Assembly: GCA_027459645.1 (NCBI GenBank)
Contig: DAIDHQ010000010.1
Span: 1-64,000, forward strand
Source: Vulcanimicrobiota bacterium
Lineage (GTDB): Bacteria > Vulcanimicrobiota > Vulcanimicrobiia > Vulcanimicrobiales > Vulcanimicrobiaceae
Length of the DNA stretch: 64,000 nt
Direction of reading: 5' to 3'
Position 1 is the stretch's first letter, and every line of letters starts with the position of its first letter. Under the pieces are notes generated by a model, which worked only from the letters and a program-made list of their open reading frames with translations, ran no database searches and was not told where the DNA came from. Positions 1 to 8,707 of this stretch are shown here, one piece after another. Position numbers and translations under genes: made by a program.

Positions 1-89
1 ACGACCCCTTGTAGGGATTCTTGATTGCGATTGAGATTGAGAAGAACGCTATTGGCCAACAGGTTGTTGGCAATGCTGAGGCCTGACAC
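1..89 (-). CDS. flagellin, N-terminal fragment (runs off window edge)
   Basis: Read on the minus strand, a GTG codon at 89-87 opens a frame that stays open to base 1 (29 codons). It begins M-S-G-L-S-I-A-N-N and continues with Asn/Leu-rich sequence ending LNRNQESLQG. Flagellins begin with this kind of conserved D0 helix (SGLSINTN...LN..Q..L), so the family call is good although only the first residues are visible. A strong Shine-Dalgarno AAGGAGG (98-104) sits 8 nt upstream and fixes the start. Flagellin is the secreted subunit of the flagellar filament. The gene follows comM in the same direction but has its own leader with alternative hairpins. A different secreted D0-like protein cannot be excluded without the rest of the gene. 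Confidence 0.72.
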   Translation of the reverse strand, partial: MSGLSIANNLLANSVLLNLNRNQESLQGV

Positions 90-97
90 CGTTTGAA

Positions 98-141
98 CCT
101 CCTTGCCGCACGGTGATAAGCGGCACTATCCATCATGCCGC
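98..141 (-). promoter_or_regulatory. flagellin 5' leader: Shine-Dalgarno plus two mutually exclusive hairpins
   Basis: The six-base arms TGCCGC (104-109), GCGGCA (120-125) and TGCCGC (136-141) are evenly spaced by 10-nt loops. The central arm can pair with either flank, but not with both. The promoter-proximal stem (120-141) displays a GGA at 131-129 in its loop. The alternative stem (104-125) abuts the Shine-Dalgarno AAGGAGG, which also contains GGA. This resembles CsrA-controlled flagellin leaders, but no csrA gene is in view and no promoter was convincingly found. Confidence 0.5.
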
Positions 142-260
142 GGCTTGTCTGCTTCGTTACGGGTGACCGGAGTCCCTAGAGCGGCGTTGTGATAGAAAGA
201 CTCAAGCGCGATGCTAAATTTGCGGAAGATGTCAACTACGGTCGCAGCAATAGGGGCAAT

Positions 261-1799
261 TTAGGCCGCGCGGCCGCCCAGCCGCTCCAGGCTGCGGTAC
301 TGAATCGCTTCGGCGACGTGCTCGGCTTGGATGCGCTCGCAGCACGCCAAATCGGCAATGGTGCGGGCGACGCGCGCGATTCTATCGAGGGCGCGGGCGG
401 AGAATTGCCGTTTGGCGCTTGCGAGCGCGAGCAGCTTCATTGCGGCATCGTCGAGCGCGCAGTAGGTGCGCATGGCGCTCGGCGCGATTTCGGCATTCGC
501 GGCAATCGCGGTGCCGCTGAAGCGCTGTTGGGCGATCGCACGAGCGGCGACGACCCTTTCGCGAATGCGCGCCGACGTCTCCGCGCCGCCGGGACGCGCC
601 ATCTCCTCGAACGGCACGCGCGCGATTTCAACCTGGAGATCGATGCGGTCGAGCAGCGGCCCCGAAAGCTTCCCGACGTATTTTGCAACCGCCGCGTCGT
701 CGCAGCGGCATTCTGCGTTACGCACGCCGCGATAGCCGCACGGACACGGGTTCATCGACGCAACCAACGCAAAACGCGCGGGATACGTGAACGTTCCCGC
801 GGCGCGTGCAATCGTCACGGTGCCTTCCTCGAGCGGTTGCCGCATCACCTCGATCGCCGAGCGGTTGAATTCCGCAAGCTCGTCGAGAAACAAGACGCCG
901 TTGTGCGCTAAACTGATCTCCCCCGGTTTCACCGTACTTCCGCCGCCGACGAGCGCCGTCTGACTTATCGTGTGATGCGGGAAGCGAAACGGCCTTGCGC
1001 TCACGATGCCGTTACGGTTCGCGAGCAGTCCCGCAACGCTGTAGATTTTCGTCACTTCCAGCGCTTCGTCTAGCGTCATCGGCGGCAAGATCGACGGGAG
1101 GCGTCGCGCGAGCATCGTTTTGCCGCACCCGGGCGGCCCGACGAAGAGCACGTTATGACCACCCGCTGCCGCAATTTCGAGAGCGCGTTTGGCGACGGTC
1201 TGCCCGCGAACGTCCTTCAGGTCACCGTGAACGCGTTCGTCGCTCGGTTCGTATGCGGGCTTTTGCGACTGCCGCCGCCATTTTTCACCGTTGCCCAAAA
1301 CGACGGCAACTGCCGATGCGAGCGTGTCGACGGCGTACAATTCGATTCCGTCGACCAGCGCGGCTTCCGCGGCGTTGCGCTCCGGTAAGATCAGTTTGGC
1401 GAAGCCGGCGTTGCGCGCGCCGATGACCATCGGCAAAATGCCGTTGACCGGGCGCAGCGTGCCGTCGAGCGCGAGTTCGCCGAGTGCGACGAATTGTTGG
1501 AGTGCAAGACGGTCGATCTGTTCGTCGATCGCAAGAAGGCCTAGCGCGATTGCTAAATCGAACGCCGGTCCCTCCTTGCGCACGTCCGCCGGGGAGAGAT
1601 TGACGAGTAATCGTCCCGCGGGATATGCAAAGCCCGAATGAAAGATGGCGGCGCGAACGCGCTCGCGCGCTTCCCCGAGCGCCCGGTCCGGCAAGCCGAT
1701 GATCGCGAAATGCGGCGAACCGGCGGACGAATCGGCTTCAACCCGCACCACATAGCCTTCGATGCCGAGCATTCCGGCCGAGAACGAGAGCGCAAGCAT
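261..1799 (-). CDS. comM: YifB/ComM family magnesium-chelatase-like AAA+ ATPase
   Basis: A 512-aa protein with the full ComM/YifB layout: an N-terminal Lon-protease-like fold (IIGLPD, DLAIALGLLA), a central AAA+ module with Walker A GPPGCGKT and Walker B FLDELAEF, a cysteine-rich insert (PCPCGYRG), and a C-terminal chelatase-like helical domain (RALDRIARVARTIADL). In studied species ComM is a hexameric helicase that drives branch migration when transforming DNA is integrated. The ATG at 1799 gives normal family length. It is the last gene before the flagellin leader and shares no overlap with neighbours. Family assignment is firm; a role in natural competence here is inferred only. Confidence 0.93.
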   Translation of the reverse strand: MLALSFSAGMLGIEGYVVRVEADSSAGSPHFAIIGLPDRALGEARERVRAAIFHSGFAYPAGRLLVNLSPADVRKEGPAFDLAIALGLLAIDEQIDRLALQQFVALGELALDGTLRPVNGILPMVIGARNAGFAKLILPERNAAEAALVDGIELYAVDTLASAVAVVLGNGEKWRRQSQKPAYEPSDERVHGDLKDVRGQTVAKRALEIAAAGGHNVLFVGPPGCGKTMLARRLPSILPPMTLDEALEVTKIYSVAGLLANRNGIVSARPFRFPHHTISQTALVGGGSTVKPGEISLAHNGVLFLDELAEFNRSAIEVMRQPLEEGTVTIARAAGTFTYPARFALVASMNPCPCGYRGVRNAECRCDDAAVAKYVGKLSGPLLDRIDLQVEIARVPFEEMARPGGAETSARIRERVVAARAIAQQRFSGTAIAANAEIAPSAMRTYCALDDAAMKLLALASAKRQFSARALDRIARVARTIADLACCERIQAEHVAEAIQYRSLERLGGRAA

Positions 1800-1922
1800 G
1801 ATTGCGTATCACTCCCGCGTTACGCAAAGGACGGCTAGAGGTACGCTCGCTGCCGGCCAAAAGAATGAATGACGCAGCCAGTCGCGTAAGCTCCAGCCAT
1901 TTGCGGCCCCTACGAGGTTATA

Positions 1923-2564
1923 ATGCTGCAGCCGATCATCGAGATCGACCGTAGAACATCGCTTTCGCCCGCGCCTCACGCCGTCGCTATCGACGGCGCG
2001 CTGCTGTACGTGTCGTCGCGCGCAACCCAGCGAATCGACGTCGTCGACGTCGAGTCGTGGAAGAAGACCGGCGAGATCGTGCCGCCGGGCATGCCGTGGG
2101 GCCTGACCTACGGCGACGGTGAACTGGTCATGACGTGCGGCGAACCGCCGGACGACCTTCGCCGCATTCGGCGCTACTCGCTTCAGCACGGCTTTGCCGA
2201 CGGATACGTGGCGTGTCCCGACGACAGCGGATCGCATCTCGCGCTCTATCGCGGCCGCGTGCTGCTGGGCCAGTGGTACAACAAGCGCCTGCTGCTGCTC
2301 GATGCGCGGGGCGGCATCGAACGCGAATGGAGCGTGCCGCACGGCATCGCCGGCATCGCGGTCCACGGTGATCTTGCCTATTGCGTGACGACCGACGATG
2401 AAGACGAAGGCGAATACTGGCTGACGCGCGTCGATCTTGGCAGCGGTGACGCGCAGGATCTCGCAACGATTCCCTTTCACGCTCGCGGCCTCGCGTTCGA
2501 CGGAACGCGTTTCTGGACGAACTACCGCGCGGGCGATCGAACCGTGGCGTTCACATGCACCTGA
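1923..2564 (+). CDS. beta-propeller-like protein of unknown function
   Basis: 213 aa, no signal peptide. The sequence consists of repeated short beta-strand patterns such as GALLYVSSRATQRIDVVDVESW, spaced as in YncE/SMP30-type propellers, and the length suits only a partial propeller. The ATG at 1923 is preceded by GAGG with a 6-nt spacer. The final codons overlap the start of the symporter by 10 nt, so the two are probably co-translated, which hints at a sensor or accessory to the transporter. No catalytic motif is recognised; the function is unknown. Confidence 0.6.
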   Translation: MLQPIIEIDRRTSLSPAPHAVAIDGALLYVSSRATQRIDVVDVESWKKTGEIVPPGMPWGLTYGDGELVMTCGEPPDDLRRIRRYSLQHGFADGYVACPDDSGSHLALYRGRVLLGQWYNKRLLLLDARGGIEREWSVPHGIAGIAVHGDLAYCVTTDDEDEGEYWLTRVDLGSGDAQDLATIPFHARGLAFDGTRFWTNYRAGDRTVAFTCT

Positions 2565-4339
2565 CCGCACTGGACTGGGTCATCGTCGTCGTATCGCTCG
2601 GCGTCACGTTCGTGCCGGCGATCGTGCTTGCGCGCCGCGCAGGAAAGAACACGACGGAATTCTTTGCCGCGGGACGGCAGGCGCCGTGGTGGCTGATCGG
2701 CATTTCGCTGGTCGCGACGACGTTTTCCACCGACACGCCCAACTTGGTGACCAATCTCGTTCGCGAAGGCGGCGTTGCGGAGAACTGGGTGTGGTGGTCG
2801 TTTCTTCTGACCGGCATGGCGACGGTGTTCTTTTACGCGCGGCTCTGGCGTCGCAGCGGCGTGCTCACCGATCTTGAATTCTACGAACTGCGCTACGAAG
2901 GAAAAGCGGCGTCATTCGTGCGCGGCTTTCGCGCCGTATATCTCGGCTTTTTCTTTAATTGTTTCATCATCGCGACCGTCAATCTTGCGGCGGTCAAGAT
3001 CGCTGCAGTGCTCTTCGGCTGGCCGCGGTGGGAGACGTTGCTCTTCGTCGCGTTCGTGCCGATCATTTTCGCGGCGGCCGCGGGCTTGTGGGGCGTGATG
3101 GTCACCGACATGATCCAGTTCTGCATCACGATCACCGGTGCGTTCGCCGCCGCCTTCTTTGCCTTACACGCGCCCGGCGTGGGCGGCTTGGCCGGCGCGA
3201 TTGCGAAGGTGCACCTCGCGCATCCCGGTATGCTTTCGATCCTGCCGAGCTTTCAGGATTGGCAGACAACGCTCGCAATCTTTATCATTCCGCTCACCGT
3301 TCAATGGTGGTCCGTGTGGTATCCGGGTGCCGAGCCCGGCGGCGGCAGTTATGTCGCGCAGCGCATGCTCTCGGCAAAAACCGAGAACGATTCGCTCTTC
3401 GGCACGCTCGCGTTTCAAGTGATGCACTACGCGCTGCGTCCGTGGCCCTGGATTATTGTCGCGCTCGCCTCGACGATCGTCTACCCGACGCTCGCCAGCA
3501 TCCATTCGGCGTTTCCTGCGGTGCCGAAATCGCTTATCGGCGACGACATCGCGTATCCCGCGATGCTGGTGTTTCTCCCGTCGGGATTTGCGGGCTTGAT
3601 GGTGGCGGGAATCTTCGCGGCCTACCGCAGTACGATCGAAACGCATTTGAACTGGGGCACGTCGTATCTCGTGCACGATTTATACCGGCGCTTCATGCGC
3701 AAGGGTGCCGACGAGCGCCACTACGTGCTCGTCGGCCGTATCGTCACCGTCGTGCTCATGATCTGCGGCGTCGCGCTGACGCTCGTCTTTGACACGGCGA
3801 AACAGGGCTTCGAATTTTTACTGACGATCGGCGCGGGCACCGGGCTCATCTATTTGCTGCGCTGGTATTGGTCGCGCATCAACGCGTGGAGCGAAGTCGC
3901 CGGCATGGCGGTCTCGTTCGTCGTCTCCGTGTCGTTCCTCGTGGCGGCGAAGATGGGGCATCCGGTGCCCGATACCGTGGCGCTGCTGATCACCGTCGGC
4001 GTGACGACCGTGGCATGGCTGACGGTGACCTTCCTGACCCCGCCCGTCGACGACGCGACCCTGGCCGCGTTCTATGCCCGGGTTCGCCCTCCAGGGCCCG
4101 GCTGGGCTCGGATTCGCGCCCTCACCGGCATTGCCCATTCGCCGGACTCCCCTGCGGCCTCGCTCGGCGCCTGGGTTCTAGGCCTCGCCGCCGTCTACGG
4201 GGCGCTCTTCGCCACCGGCGGCTTCGTGTACGGGGCACAGGCGATGGCCATAATCTGGACTATTGTCACCCTCGCGGCCGTAATCGGCTTGGTCCTTTTG
4301 GTTAAAAGGACCCCTTCTCCACAGATTGCACAAGAGTAA
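2555..4339 (+). CDS. sodium:solute symporter family (SSS/SLC5) transporter
   Basis: 594 aa, hydrophobic throughout, with about 13-15 predicted membrane segments beginning near residue 7. The early FFAAGRQAPWWLIGISLVATTFSTDTPN is typical of SSS proteins: a GR.....W....S...T..S segment that forms part of the sodium and substrate site in the LeuT-fold core. These inner-membrane proteins import sugars, amino acids, nucleosides or vitamins with sodium. The start overlaps the preceding propeller-like gene by 10 nt, and a sugar ABC transporter follows closely, so a sugar-like substrate is possible. The exact substrate cannot be read from sequence. Confidence 0.88.
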   Translation: MHLTALDWVIVVVSLGVTFVPAIVLARRAGKNTTEFFAAGRQAPWWLIGISLVATTFSTDTPNLVTNLVREGGVAENWVWWSFLLTGMATVFFYARLWRRSGVLTDLEFYELRYEGKAASFVRGFRAVYLGFFFNCFIIATVNLAAVKIAAVLFGWPRWETLLFVAFVPIIFAAAAGLWGVMVTDMIQFCITITGAFAAAFFALHAPGVGGLAGAIAKVHLAHPGMLSILPSFQDWQTTLAIFIIPLTVQWWSVWYPGAEPGGGSYVAQRMLSAKTENDSLFGTLAFQVMHYALRPWPWIIVALASTIVYPTLASIHSAFPAVPKSLIGDDIAYPAMLVFLPSGFAGLMVAGIFAAYRSTIETHLNWGTSYLVHDLYRRFMRKGADERHYVLVGRIVTVVLMICGVALTLVFDTAKQGFEFLLTIGAGTGLIYLLRWYWSRINAWSEVAGMAVSFVVSVSFLVAAKMGHPVPDTVALLITVGVTTVAWLTVTFLTPPVDDATLAAFYARVRPPGPGWARIRALTGIAHSPDSPAASLGAWVLGLAAVYGALFATGGFVYGAQAMAIIWTIVTLAAVIGLVLLVKRTPSPQIAQE

Positions 4340-4391
4340 CGTCGCACGTTGTGGACAATTACTGCTCACCAACATGTCCAGGAGTAACGCA

Positions 4392-5360
4392 TTGAAGCAG
4401 ATTCGCCCGGTTGCCCTCGTCCTCGCTGCGGCCGTTTTGGCCGCCTGTTCCAGCAACACGTCGAGCAGTTCGAGCAGCACGACCGCATCGAGCCCCGGTC
4501 CGCAAGGCAGCGCCGTCAAAACGATCGGCGTTTCGATTCAGGACCGCGAGGCGCAATTCTATCAAGATATGGAAAGCGGCATGCAAGCGCAGGCCAAAAA
4601 ATACGGCTACAAACTGATCGTCGTCGACGCTAATCGCGACAACGCGAAGCAGCAGAGCCAAGTCGAGGACTTCATTTCGAATAAGGTCGATGCGATCGTC
4701 CTGACGCCGTACGACTCGACCGCCATCGGCAGCGCGATCGCCGAAGCGAACCGCGCGAAGATTCCCGTTTTTACCGCCGATATCGCGAGTACGAGCAAGC
4801 TCGGCAAAGTGGTCGCGCACGTAGCGAGCGACAACGTGCAGGGCGGCGCCGAAGCCGCGAAGTTGATGTGCAAAGCCGTCGGTAAGACGGGCACCGTCGC
4901 CATCATCGACGAGCCCGAAGTCACGAGCGTGCAGGATCGCGTCAAGGGATTTCGCGCGACGCTGAAATCGACGTGCCCCGGCGTTACCGTGGTCGCCGAC
5001 GTCGATGCCGGCGGTCAGCGCGACAAGGCCAACCAAGACATGAGCGATCTCTTGCAGTCGAACAAGAATCTCAAAGGCGTGTTCGGCATCAACGACGACT
5101 CCGCACTCGGTGCGCTCACCGCGATTCGCGCGGCGGGCCTGAACGGAAAGATCGCCGTCGTCGGATACGACGCGACGCCTGAAGCGCGCACCGCAATTGC
5201 GTCGGGCGACATGTACGGCGACGCGGTGCAACATCCCGATCAAATCGGCAAGCTCACGATCCAGACGATTCACGATTACTTCGCCGGCAAGAAGGTGCAG
5301 CCGGTCGTGCACGTTCCCGTCGGCTCCTTTACGCAAGCCGACGCCAAGAAAGCCCAGTAG
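4392..5360 (+). CDS. periplasmic sugar-binding lipoprotein of an ABC importer (RbsB-like)
   Basis: I start this at the TTG at 4392 because AGGAG (4380-4384) lies 7 nt upstream and the product then begins directly with a lipoprotein signal (KQIRPVALVLAAAVLAAC, lipid-anchored Cys at residue 19). Upstream in-frame ATGs at 4326 and 4374 lack a comparable ribosome site. After a Ser-rich linker comes a type I periplasmic-binding-protein fold: IGVSIQDREAQFYQDMESGM, DAIVLTPYDSTAIGSAIAEA and VVGYDATPEARTAIASGDM, as in ribose/galactose-binding proteins. It is 322 aa. It would deliver a monosaccharide to the ATPase and permease encoded just downstream. The sugar is unknown. Confidence 0.88.
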   Translation: MKQIRPVALVLAAAVLAACSSNTSSSSSSTTASSPGPQGSAVKTIGVSIQDREAQFYQDMESGMQAQAKKYGYKLIVVDANRDNAKQQSQVEDFISNKVDAIVLTPYDSTAIGSAIAEANRAKIPVFTADIASTSKLGKVVAHVASDNVQGGAEAAKLMCKAVGKTGTVAIIDEPEVTSVQDRVKGFRATLKSTCPGVTVVADVDAGGQRDKANQDMSDLLQSNKNLKGVFGINDDSALGALTAIRAAGLNGKIAVVGYDATPEARTAIASGDMYGDAVQHPDQIGKLTIQTIHDYFAGKKVQPVVHVPVGSFTQADAKKAQ

Positions 5361-5363
5361 CGC

Positions 5364-6866
5364 TTGGCGCAACCGCTGCTCGAAATGCGCGGCATCGGGA
5401 AAAGTTTTCCCGGTGTCCGCGCGCTTTCGGACGTCTCATTGACGCTCAATGCCGGCGAAGTGCTCGCGCTCGTCGGCGAGAACGGCGCCGGAAAATCGAC
5501 GTTGATGAAGATCCTTGCGGGCGCGCAACGCGCCGACGCGGGTAGCATCGCGATCGATGGAAACGAGGTGTCGATCGCTTCGCCGCACGATGCCGAGGCG
5601 CTCGGCATCGGGATGATCTATCAGGAACTCAATCTCGTTCCGCAGATGACGGGCATCGAAAACATCGTGCTCGGCAACGAGCCGCAGCGCGGCGTCTTCA
5701 TCGACGAGCGCGCTTCCGGCGAGCGCGCGCGCGCCATCGTCGACGAACTCGGCATGCAGCTTCCGCTCGATGTGCCGATTTCGCGCCTTTCCGTCGGCGC
5801 GCAGCAGCTCATCGAGATCGCAAAAGCGCTCTCGCGGCGCGCGCGCATCATCGTGATGGACGAACCGACCGCCGCCCTCACCGAACGCGAGATCGATGCG
5901 CTCTTCGCGATCATCGAGCGCTTGAAAAAAGGCGGCGCCGGCATCATTTATATCTCCCACCGCATGGAAGAACTTCCGCGCATCGCGGATCGGGTGACGG
6001 TGCTGCGCGACGGCAGCGTAATCGAAACGCGTGCGGTTGCCGATTTTCCGCCGAACGACATTATCCGCGCGATGGTCGGGCGGCCGCTCGACGCGCACTT
6101 CCCCGAACTTCCGCCGGTGCCGGAAGGCGCTCCGGTGATGCTCGAGGTCTCGCATCTCGTGCGCCGTCCCGCCGTCAACGACGTTTCGTTTTCGGTACGG
6201 GCGGGCGAGATCGTCGGTTTGGCCGGATTGGTGGGTGCCGGACGTACCGAGATATCGCGGGCGATCGCCGGAGCTGACGTGCCCGATTCCGGCACGATTC
6301 GCGTGGCCGGCGAGGCCGTGCGCGTGGGAGCTCCGGGCGACGCGATTGCCGCAGGCATTGCGTTTATCACCGAGGATCGCAAGGGACAGGGCCTCGTGCT
6401 CGGCATGAGCGTACGCGAAAATATCACGCTCGCGCACCTGGCGCAGTTCGTGAATCGCGATATGCTGATCGACGAGAACAAAGAAACCGCGACGGCCGAT
6501 TCGCTGATCGAGGAGTTGCGCATTCGCACGCCAAGCCCGGAACAGCGCGTGCGCAATCTCTCGGGCGGCAATCAACAAAAAGTCGTGCTCGCAAAATGGC
6601 TGATAGGAAAAGCGAAAGTCTTGCTCTTCGACGAGCCGACCCGCGGCATCGACGTCGGTGCGAAGGCCGAAATTTATCACCTCATGCTCAACCTGCTCAA
6701 GAACGGAGCCGCCATCGTCATGGTATCGAGCGAACTGCCCGAAGTGCTCGGCATGTCGCATCGCGTTCTCGCCATTCGCGGCGGAACGATCGCTCAAGAA
6801 TTTTCACGGGCCGAAGCGACGCCTGATGCCGTAATTGCGGCGGCGACCGGGACGGCGGCGGCATGA
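5364..6866 (+). CDS. sugar ABC transporter ATP-binding protein, duplicated ATPase (RbsA/XylG type)
   Basis: 500 aa with two fused nucleotide-binding domains. Domain 1 has Walker A GENGAGKS near residue 38, a degenerate signature (LSVGAQQ) and Walker B IVMDEPT. Domain 2 lacks a normal Walker A (GLVGAGRTE) but has a canonical LSGGNQQK signature and LLFDEPTRGID. This asymmetry is the hallmark of the CUT2 family of monosaccharide importers. The TTG start at 5364 is 3 nt after the binding-protein stop, and the end overlaps the permease start by 4 nt, so the three subunits form one operon. It acts at the cytoplasmic face of the inner membrane. Confidence 0.93.
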   Translation: MAQPLLEMRGIGKSFPGVRALSDVSLTLNAGEVLALVGENGAGKSTLMKILAGAQRADAGSIAIDGNEVSIASPHDAEALGIGMIYQELNLVPQMTGIENIVLGNEPQRGVFIDERASGERARAIVDELGMQLPLDVPISRLSVGAQQLIEIAKALSRRARIIVMDEPTAALTEREIDALFAIIERLKKGGAGIIYISHRMEELPRIADRVTVLRDGSVIETRAVADFPPNDIIRAMVGRPLDAHFPELPPVPEGAPVMLEVSHLVRRPAVNDVSFSVRAGEIVGLAGLVGAGRTEISRAIAGADVPDSGTIRVAGEAVRVGAPGDAIAAGIAFITEDRKGQGLVLGMSVRENITLAHLAQFVNRDMLIDENKETATADSLIEELRIRTPSPEQRVRNLSGGNQQKVVLAKWLIGKAKVLLFDEPTRGIDVGAKAEIYHLMLNLLKNGAAIVMVSSELPEVLGMSHRVLAIRGGTIAQEFSRAEATPDAVIAAATGTAAA

Positions 6867-7864
6867 AGGCGGTCCTAAACAACTATTGGCTGCGCATCGG
6901 CGCGGCTATCGTCGTCGTGATCGTCATGATGGCTGGGGTGAATGTTGCCGCGCACGGTGCCTTCTTGCAGCCTGGCAACATCGTGCAAGTGTTACGGCAG
7001 ATCACCTACAACTGCATTCTCGGCGTCGGCCAGACGTTCGTCATTATCACCGCAGGCATCGACCTTTCGATCGGTTCGCTCGTCTCCATGACGGGCGTAA
7101 TCATGGCGACAATAGCGAACGCACTACCGTTCGGCGGTCTGCCGCTGCTCGTCGTGACGCTGGTCGTCGGGCTTGCGGTCGGTGCGGCAGCCGGCTACGT
7201 CAACGCGCTTCCCGTCGTCAAGCTGAATCTGCCGCCGTTTATCACGACATTTGCGATGCTCGAAGTGACGCTCGGCCTTTCGTACATTATCTCGCGCGGG
7301 CGTCCCGTCGCGCTTAAATCCGATGCGTTCGGCGGCGTCGGCTATGGCTCGTTCCTCAAACCCGTGACGAATCTACTGCACCTGCCGAGCATTCCGATGC
7401 CCGTCATCTGGATGATCGTAGTGATCGTGATCGCGTCGATCCTCTTGATGCGCACGCGTTTCGGACGCTATGTTTTTGCGCTCGGCGGAAACGAAGAAGC
7501 GGCGCGACTGGCCGGCGTGAACGTCGCGCGCGTAAAGACGCTCGTGTACGTGATCAGCGGCATGTGCGCGGCGGTCGTCGGATTTCTCTACATGGCACTC
7601 TTCTCTTCGGGCTCGCCGCAAACCGGCACGGGCGATGAGTTGCTGGAAGCAATCGCGGCGGTCGTCGTGGGCGGTACGAGCTTGATGGGCGGCTCGGGAT
7701 CCATCATCGGCACGTTTTTCGGCGCGCTGCTCATCGGGTTATTGTATAACGCGATGAACTTGATTCATGTCGATTCGTACCTGCAGAAGGTCGTGCTCGG
7801 CGTCGTGATCTTACTCGCCGTGGTGCTCGACGAGCTGCGGAAGCGTTACTTGGCGCGTACCTGA
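6863..7864 (+). CDS. sugar ABC transporter permease (RbsC-like)
   Basis: 333 aa with around 9-10 hydrophobic segments. It carries the CUT2 permease signature FVIITAGIDLSIGSLVSMTG in the first third and the conserved AVVVGGTSLMGGSGSIIGTFFGA loop near the end. It forms the membrane channel with the preceding ATPase and lipoprotein. The start ATG overlaps the ATPase stop (ATGA). A hairpin terminator at 7915-7946 closes the operon. Substrate specificity within the CUT2 sugars cannot be told. Confidence 0.92.
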   Translation: MKAVLNNYWLRIGAAIVVVIVMMAGVNVAAHGAFLQPGNIVQVLRQITYNCILGVGQTFVIITAGIDLSIGSLVSMTGVIMATIANALPFGGLPLLVVTLVVGLAVGAAAGYVNALPVVKLNLPPFITTFAMLEVTLGLSYIISRGRPVALKSDAFGGVGYGSFLKPVTNLLHLPSIPMPVIWMIVVIVIASILLMRTRFGRYVFALGGNEEAARLAGVNVARVKTLVYVISGMCAAVVGFLYMALFSSGSPQTGTGDELLEAIAAVVVGGTSLMGGSGSIIGTFFGALLIGLLYNAMNLIHVDSYLQKVVLGVVILLAVVLDELRKRYLART

Positions 7865-7914
7865 CGCGCCGCGCGGTATTTTGGAAAACTACATTCAAGG
7901 GCGGATGCATACAA

Positions 7915-7946
7915 AAAGGATCGCCCAAGTACTCCAGCGATCCTTT
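7915..7946 (+). terminator. intrinsic terminator-like hairpin after the sugar transporter operon
   Basis: Arms AAAGGATCGC (7915-7924) and GCGATCCTTT (7937-7946) form a perfect 10-bp stem with a 12-nt loop, 50 nt past the permease stop. The A-run ahead of the left arm and the Ts ending the right arm would let it act in both directions; the opposite-strand operon ends at 8021. Confidence 0.7.
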
Positions 7947-7956
7947 GACTTCGCGT

Positions 7957-8008
7957 TGTCATCCCGAGCCCTGAGCGAGCGAAGCGAGTCGAAGGGCTCA
8001 GGATGACA
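7957..8008. repeat. short palindromic repeat, TGTCATCC family, copy 1
   Basis: Starts TGTCATCCCGAG and ends CAGGATGACA, with an inner perfect stem GAGCCCT/AGGGCTC around GCGAGCGAAGCGAG. It lies in the gap between two convergent operons. Other copies are at 37732, 40066, 40669-41063 and 46819. Confidence 0.75.
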
Positions 8009-8020
8009 TCGCGGCGCGTA

Positions 8021-8692
8021 TTAGAAGGGGAAGTCGCCTTGTGAGAGGTGCGCGTCGAGGTTCCAATTGAGGAACGATTGATCGAGCACCACGGTGCTTC
8101 CGGCAAACAGAATTTGGCGAACGGGGAAGTGCGTTTTCTGCGAAAGATACAGGCGCTGTTCGCTGATACCGCTGTTGGCGGCGGGATCGGCGACCTTCAG
8201 ATCGAGCATGTCGGTTTGCGCACCGTCGATCATGCCGGCGTTGTGGAACTCTTTCAAGTCGCCTTTGACGCTCGTGTACGTGGCGACGATGTTCTGCGGG
8301 AGGCCATCGGGGATCGTGTATCCCCGCAGCGACACGGCGCGCCCGTCGTGCAGCCCGACTTTCAAGTGAATTCCCGACAAGAAGCCGCCTTGATGTCCGC
8401 TGACTTGATCGCCGCCGGTCCACACGCCGCCGGAACCTTTGCCGTCGCCCGATTCGATGAGCGTCTTCGCAAAGTGTGGCTTCATGAACCAGTAATCGTA
8501 CACGCGGTCTTGGACCGAACTGCCCTTTACTTCGTGCGAGCGAAGTTTATACGTGAAACTCGTCGTCTTTGCGAAAGCCGCGTTGAAGGCGGCGATCGCC
8601 GGGGCACTCTGCGCGGCGCTGGTAGCGACGGGCAAGGCTACGGCGAGCAGCGATGCCGCGAGCATCAGGAGCCGGGGGCGTGAGATGTGCAT
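8021..8692 (-). CDS. LolA-like secreted protein (outer-membrane lipoprotein-sorting fold), function unknown
   Basis: 223 aa with a classic signal peptide (HISRPRLLMLAASLLAVALPVATSAAQS, cleavage near AAQ-S). The mature part is a run of amphipathic strands (TTSFTYKLRSHEV, RVYDYWFMKPHFAKTLIESG, RLYLSQKTHFPVRQILFAGSTVVLDQSFLNWNLDA) like LolA/LolB/DUF1571 half-barrels that bind lipid. GGAGG is 4 nt before the ATG. It is the last gene of a minus-strand run kinase-permease-small protein-Usp-this gene. The LolA relationship is by fold pattern only; true lipoprotein carrier activity is not shown. Confidence 0.6.
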   Translation of the reverse strand: MHISRPRLLMLAASLLAVALPVATSAAQSAPAIAAFNAAFAKTTSFTYKLRSHEVKGSSVQDRVYDYWFMKPHFAKTLIESGDGKGSGGVWTGGDQVSGHQGGFLSGIHLKVGLHDGRAVSLRGYTIPDGLPQNIVATYTSVKGDLKEFHNAGMIDGAQTDMLDLKVADPAANSGISEQRLYLSQKTHFPVRQILFAGSTVVLDQSFLNWNLDAHLSQGDFPF

Positions 8693-8707
8693 ATATCCTC
8701 CATTAAG

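Noticed and set aside
90-260. c-di-GMP-I riboswitch in the flagellin leader
   Set aside because: I looked for the conserved GEMM core upstream of the flagellin start and could not find it. A TTGACA at 235-230 on the minus strand also lacks a matching -10 box.
189-911. 240-aa plus-strand frame over comM
   Set aside because: Antisense shadow of the comM gene; no ribosome site or domain.
4326-4391. ATG starts at 4326 and 4374 for the sugar-binding lipoprotein
   Set aside because: No ribosome site; the TTG at 4392 has AGGAG 7 nt before it and gives a clean lipoprotein signal.
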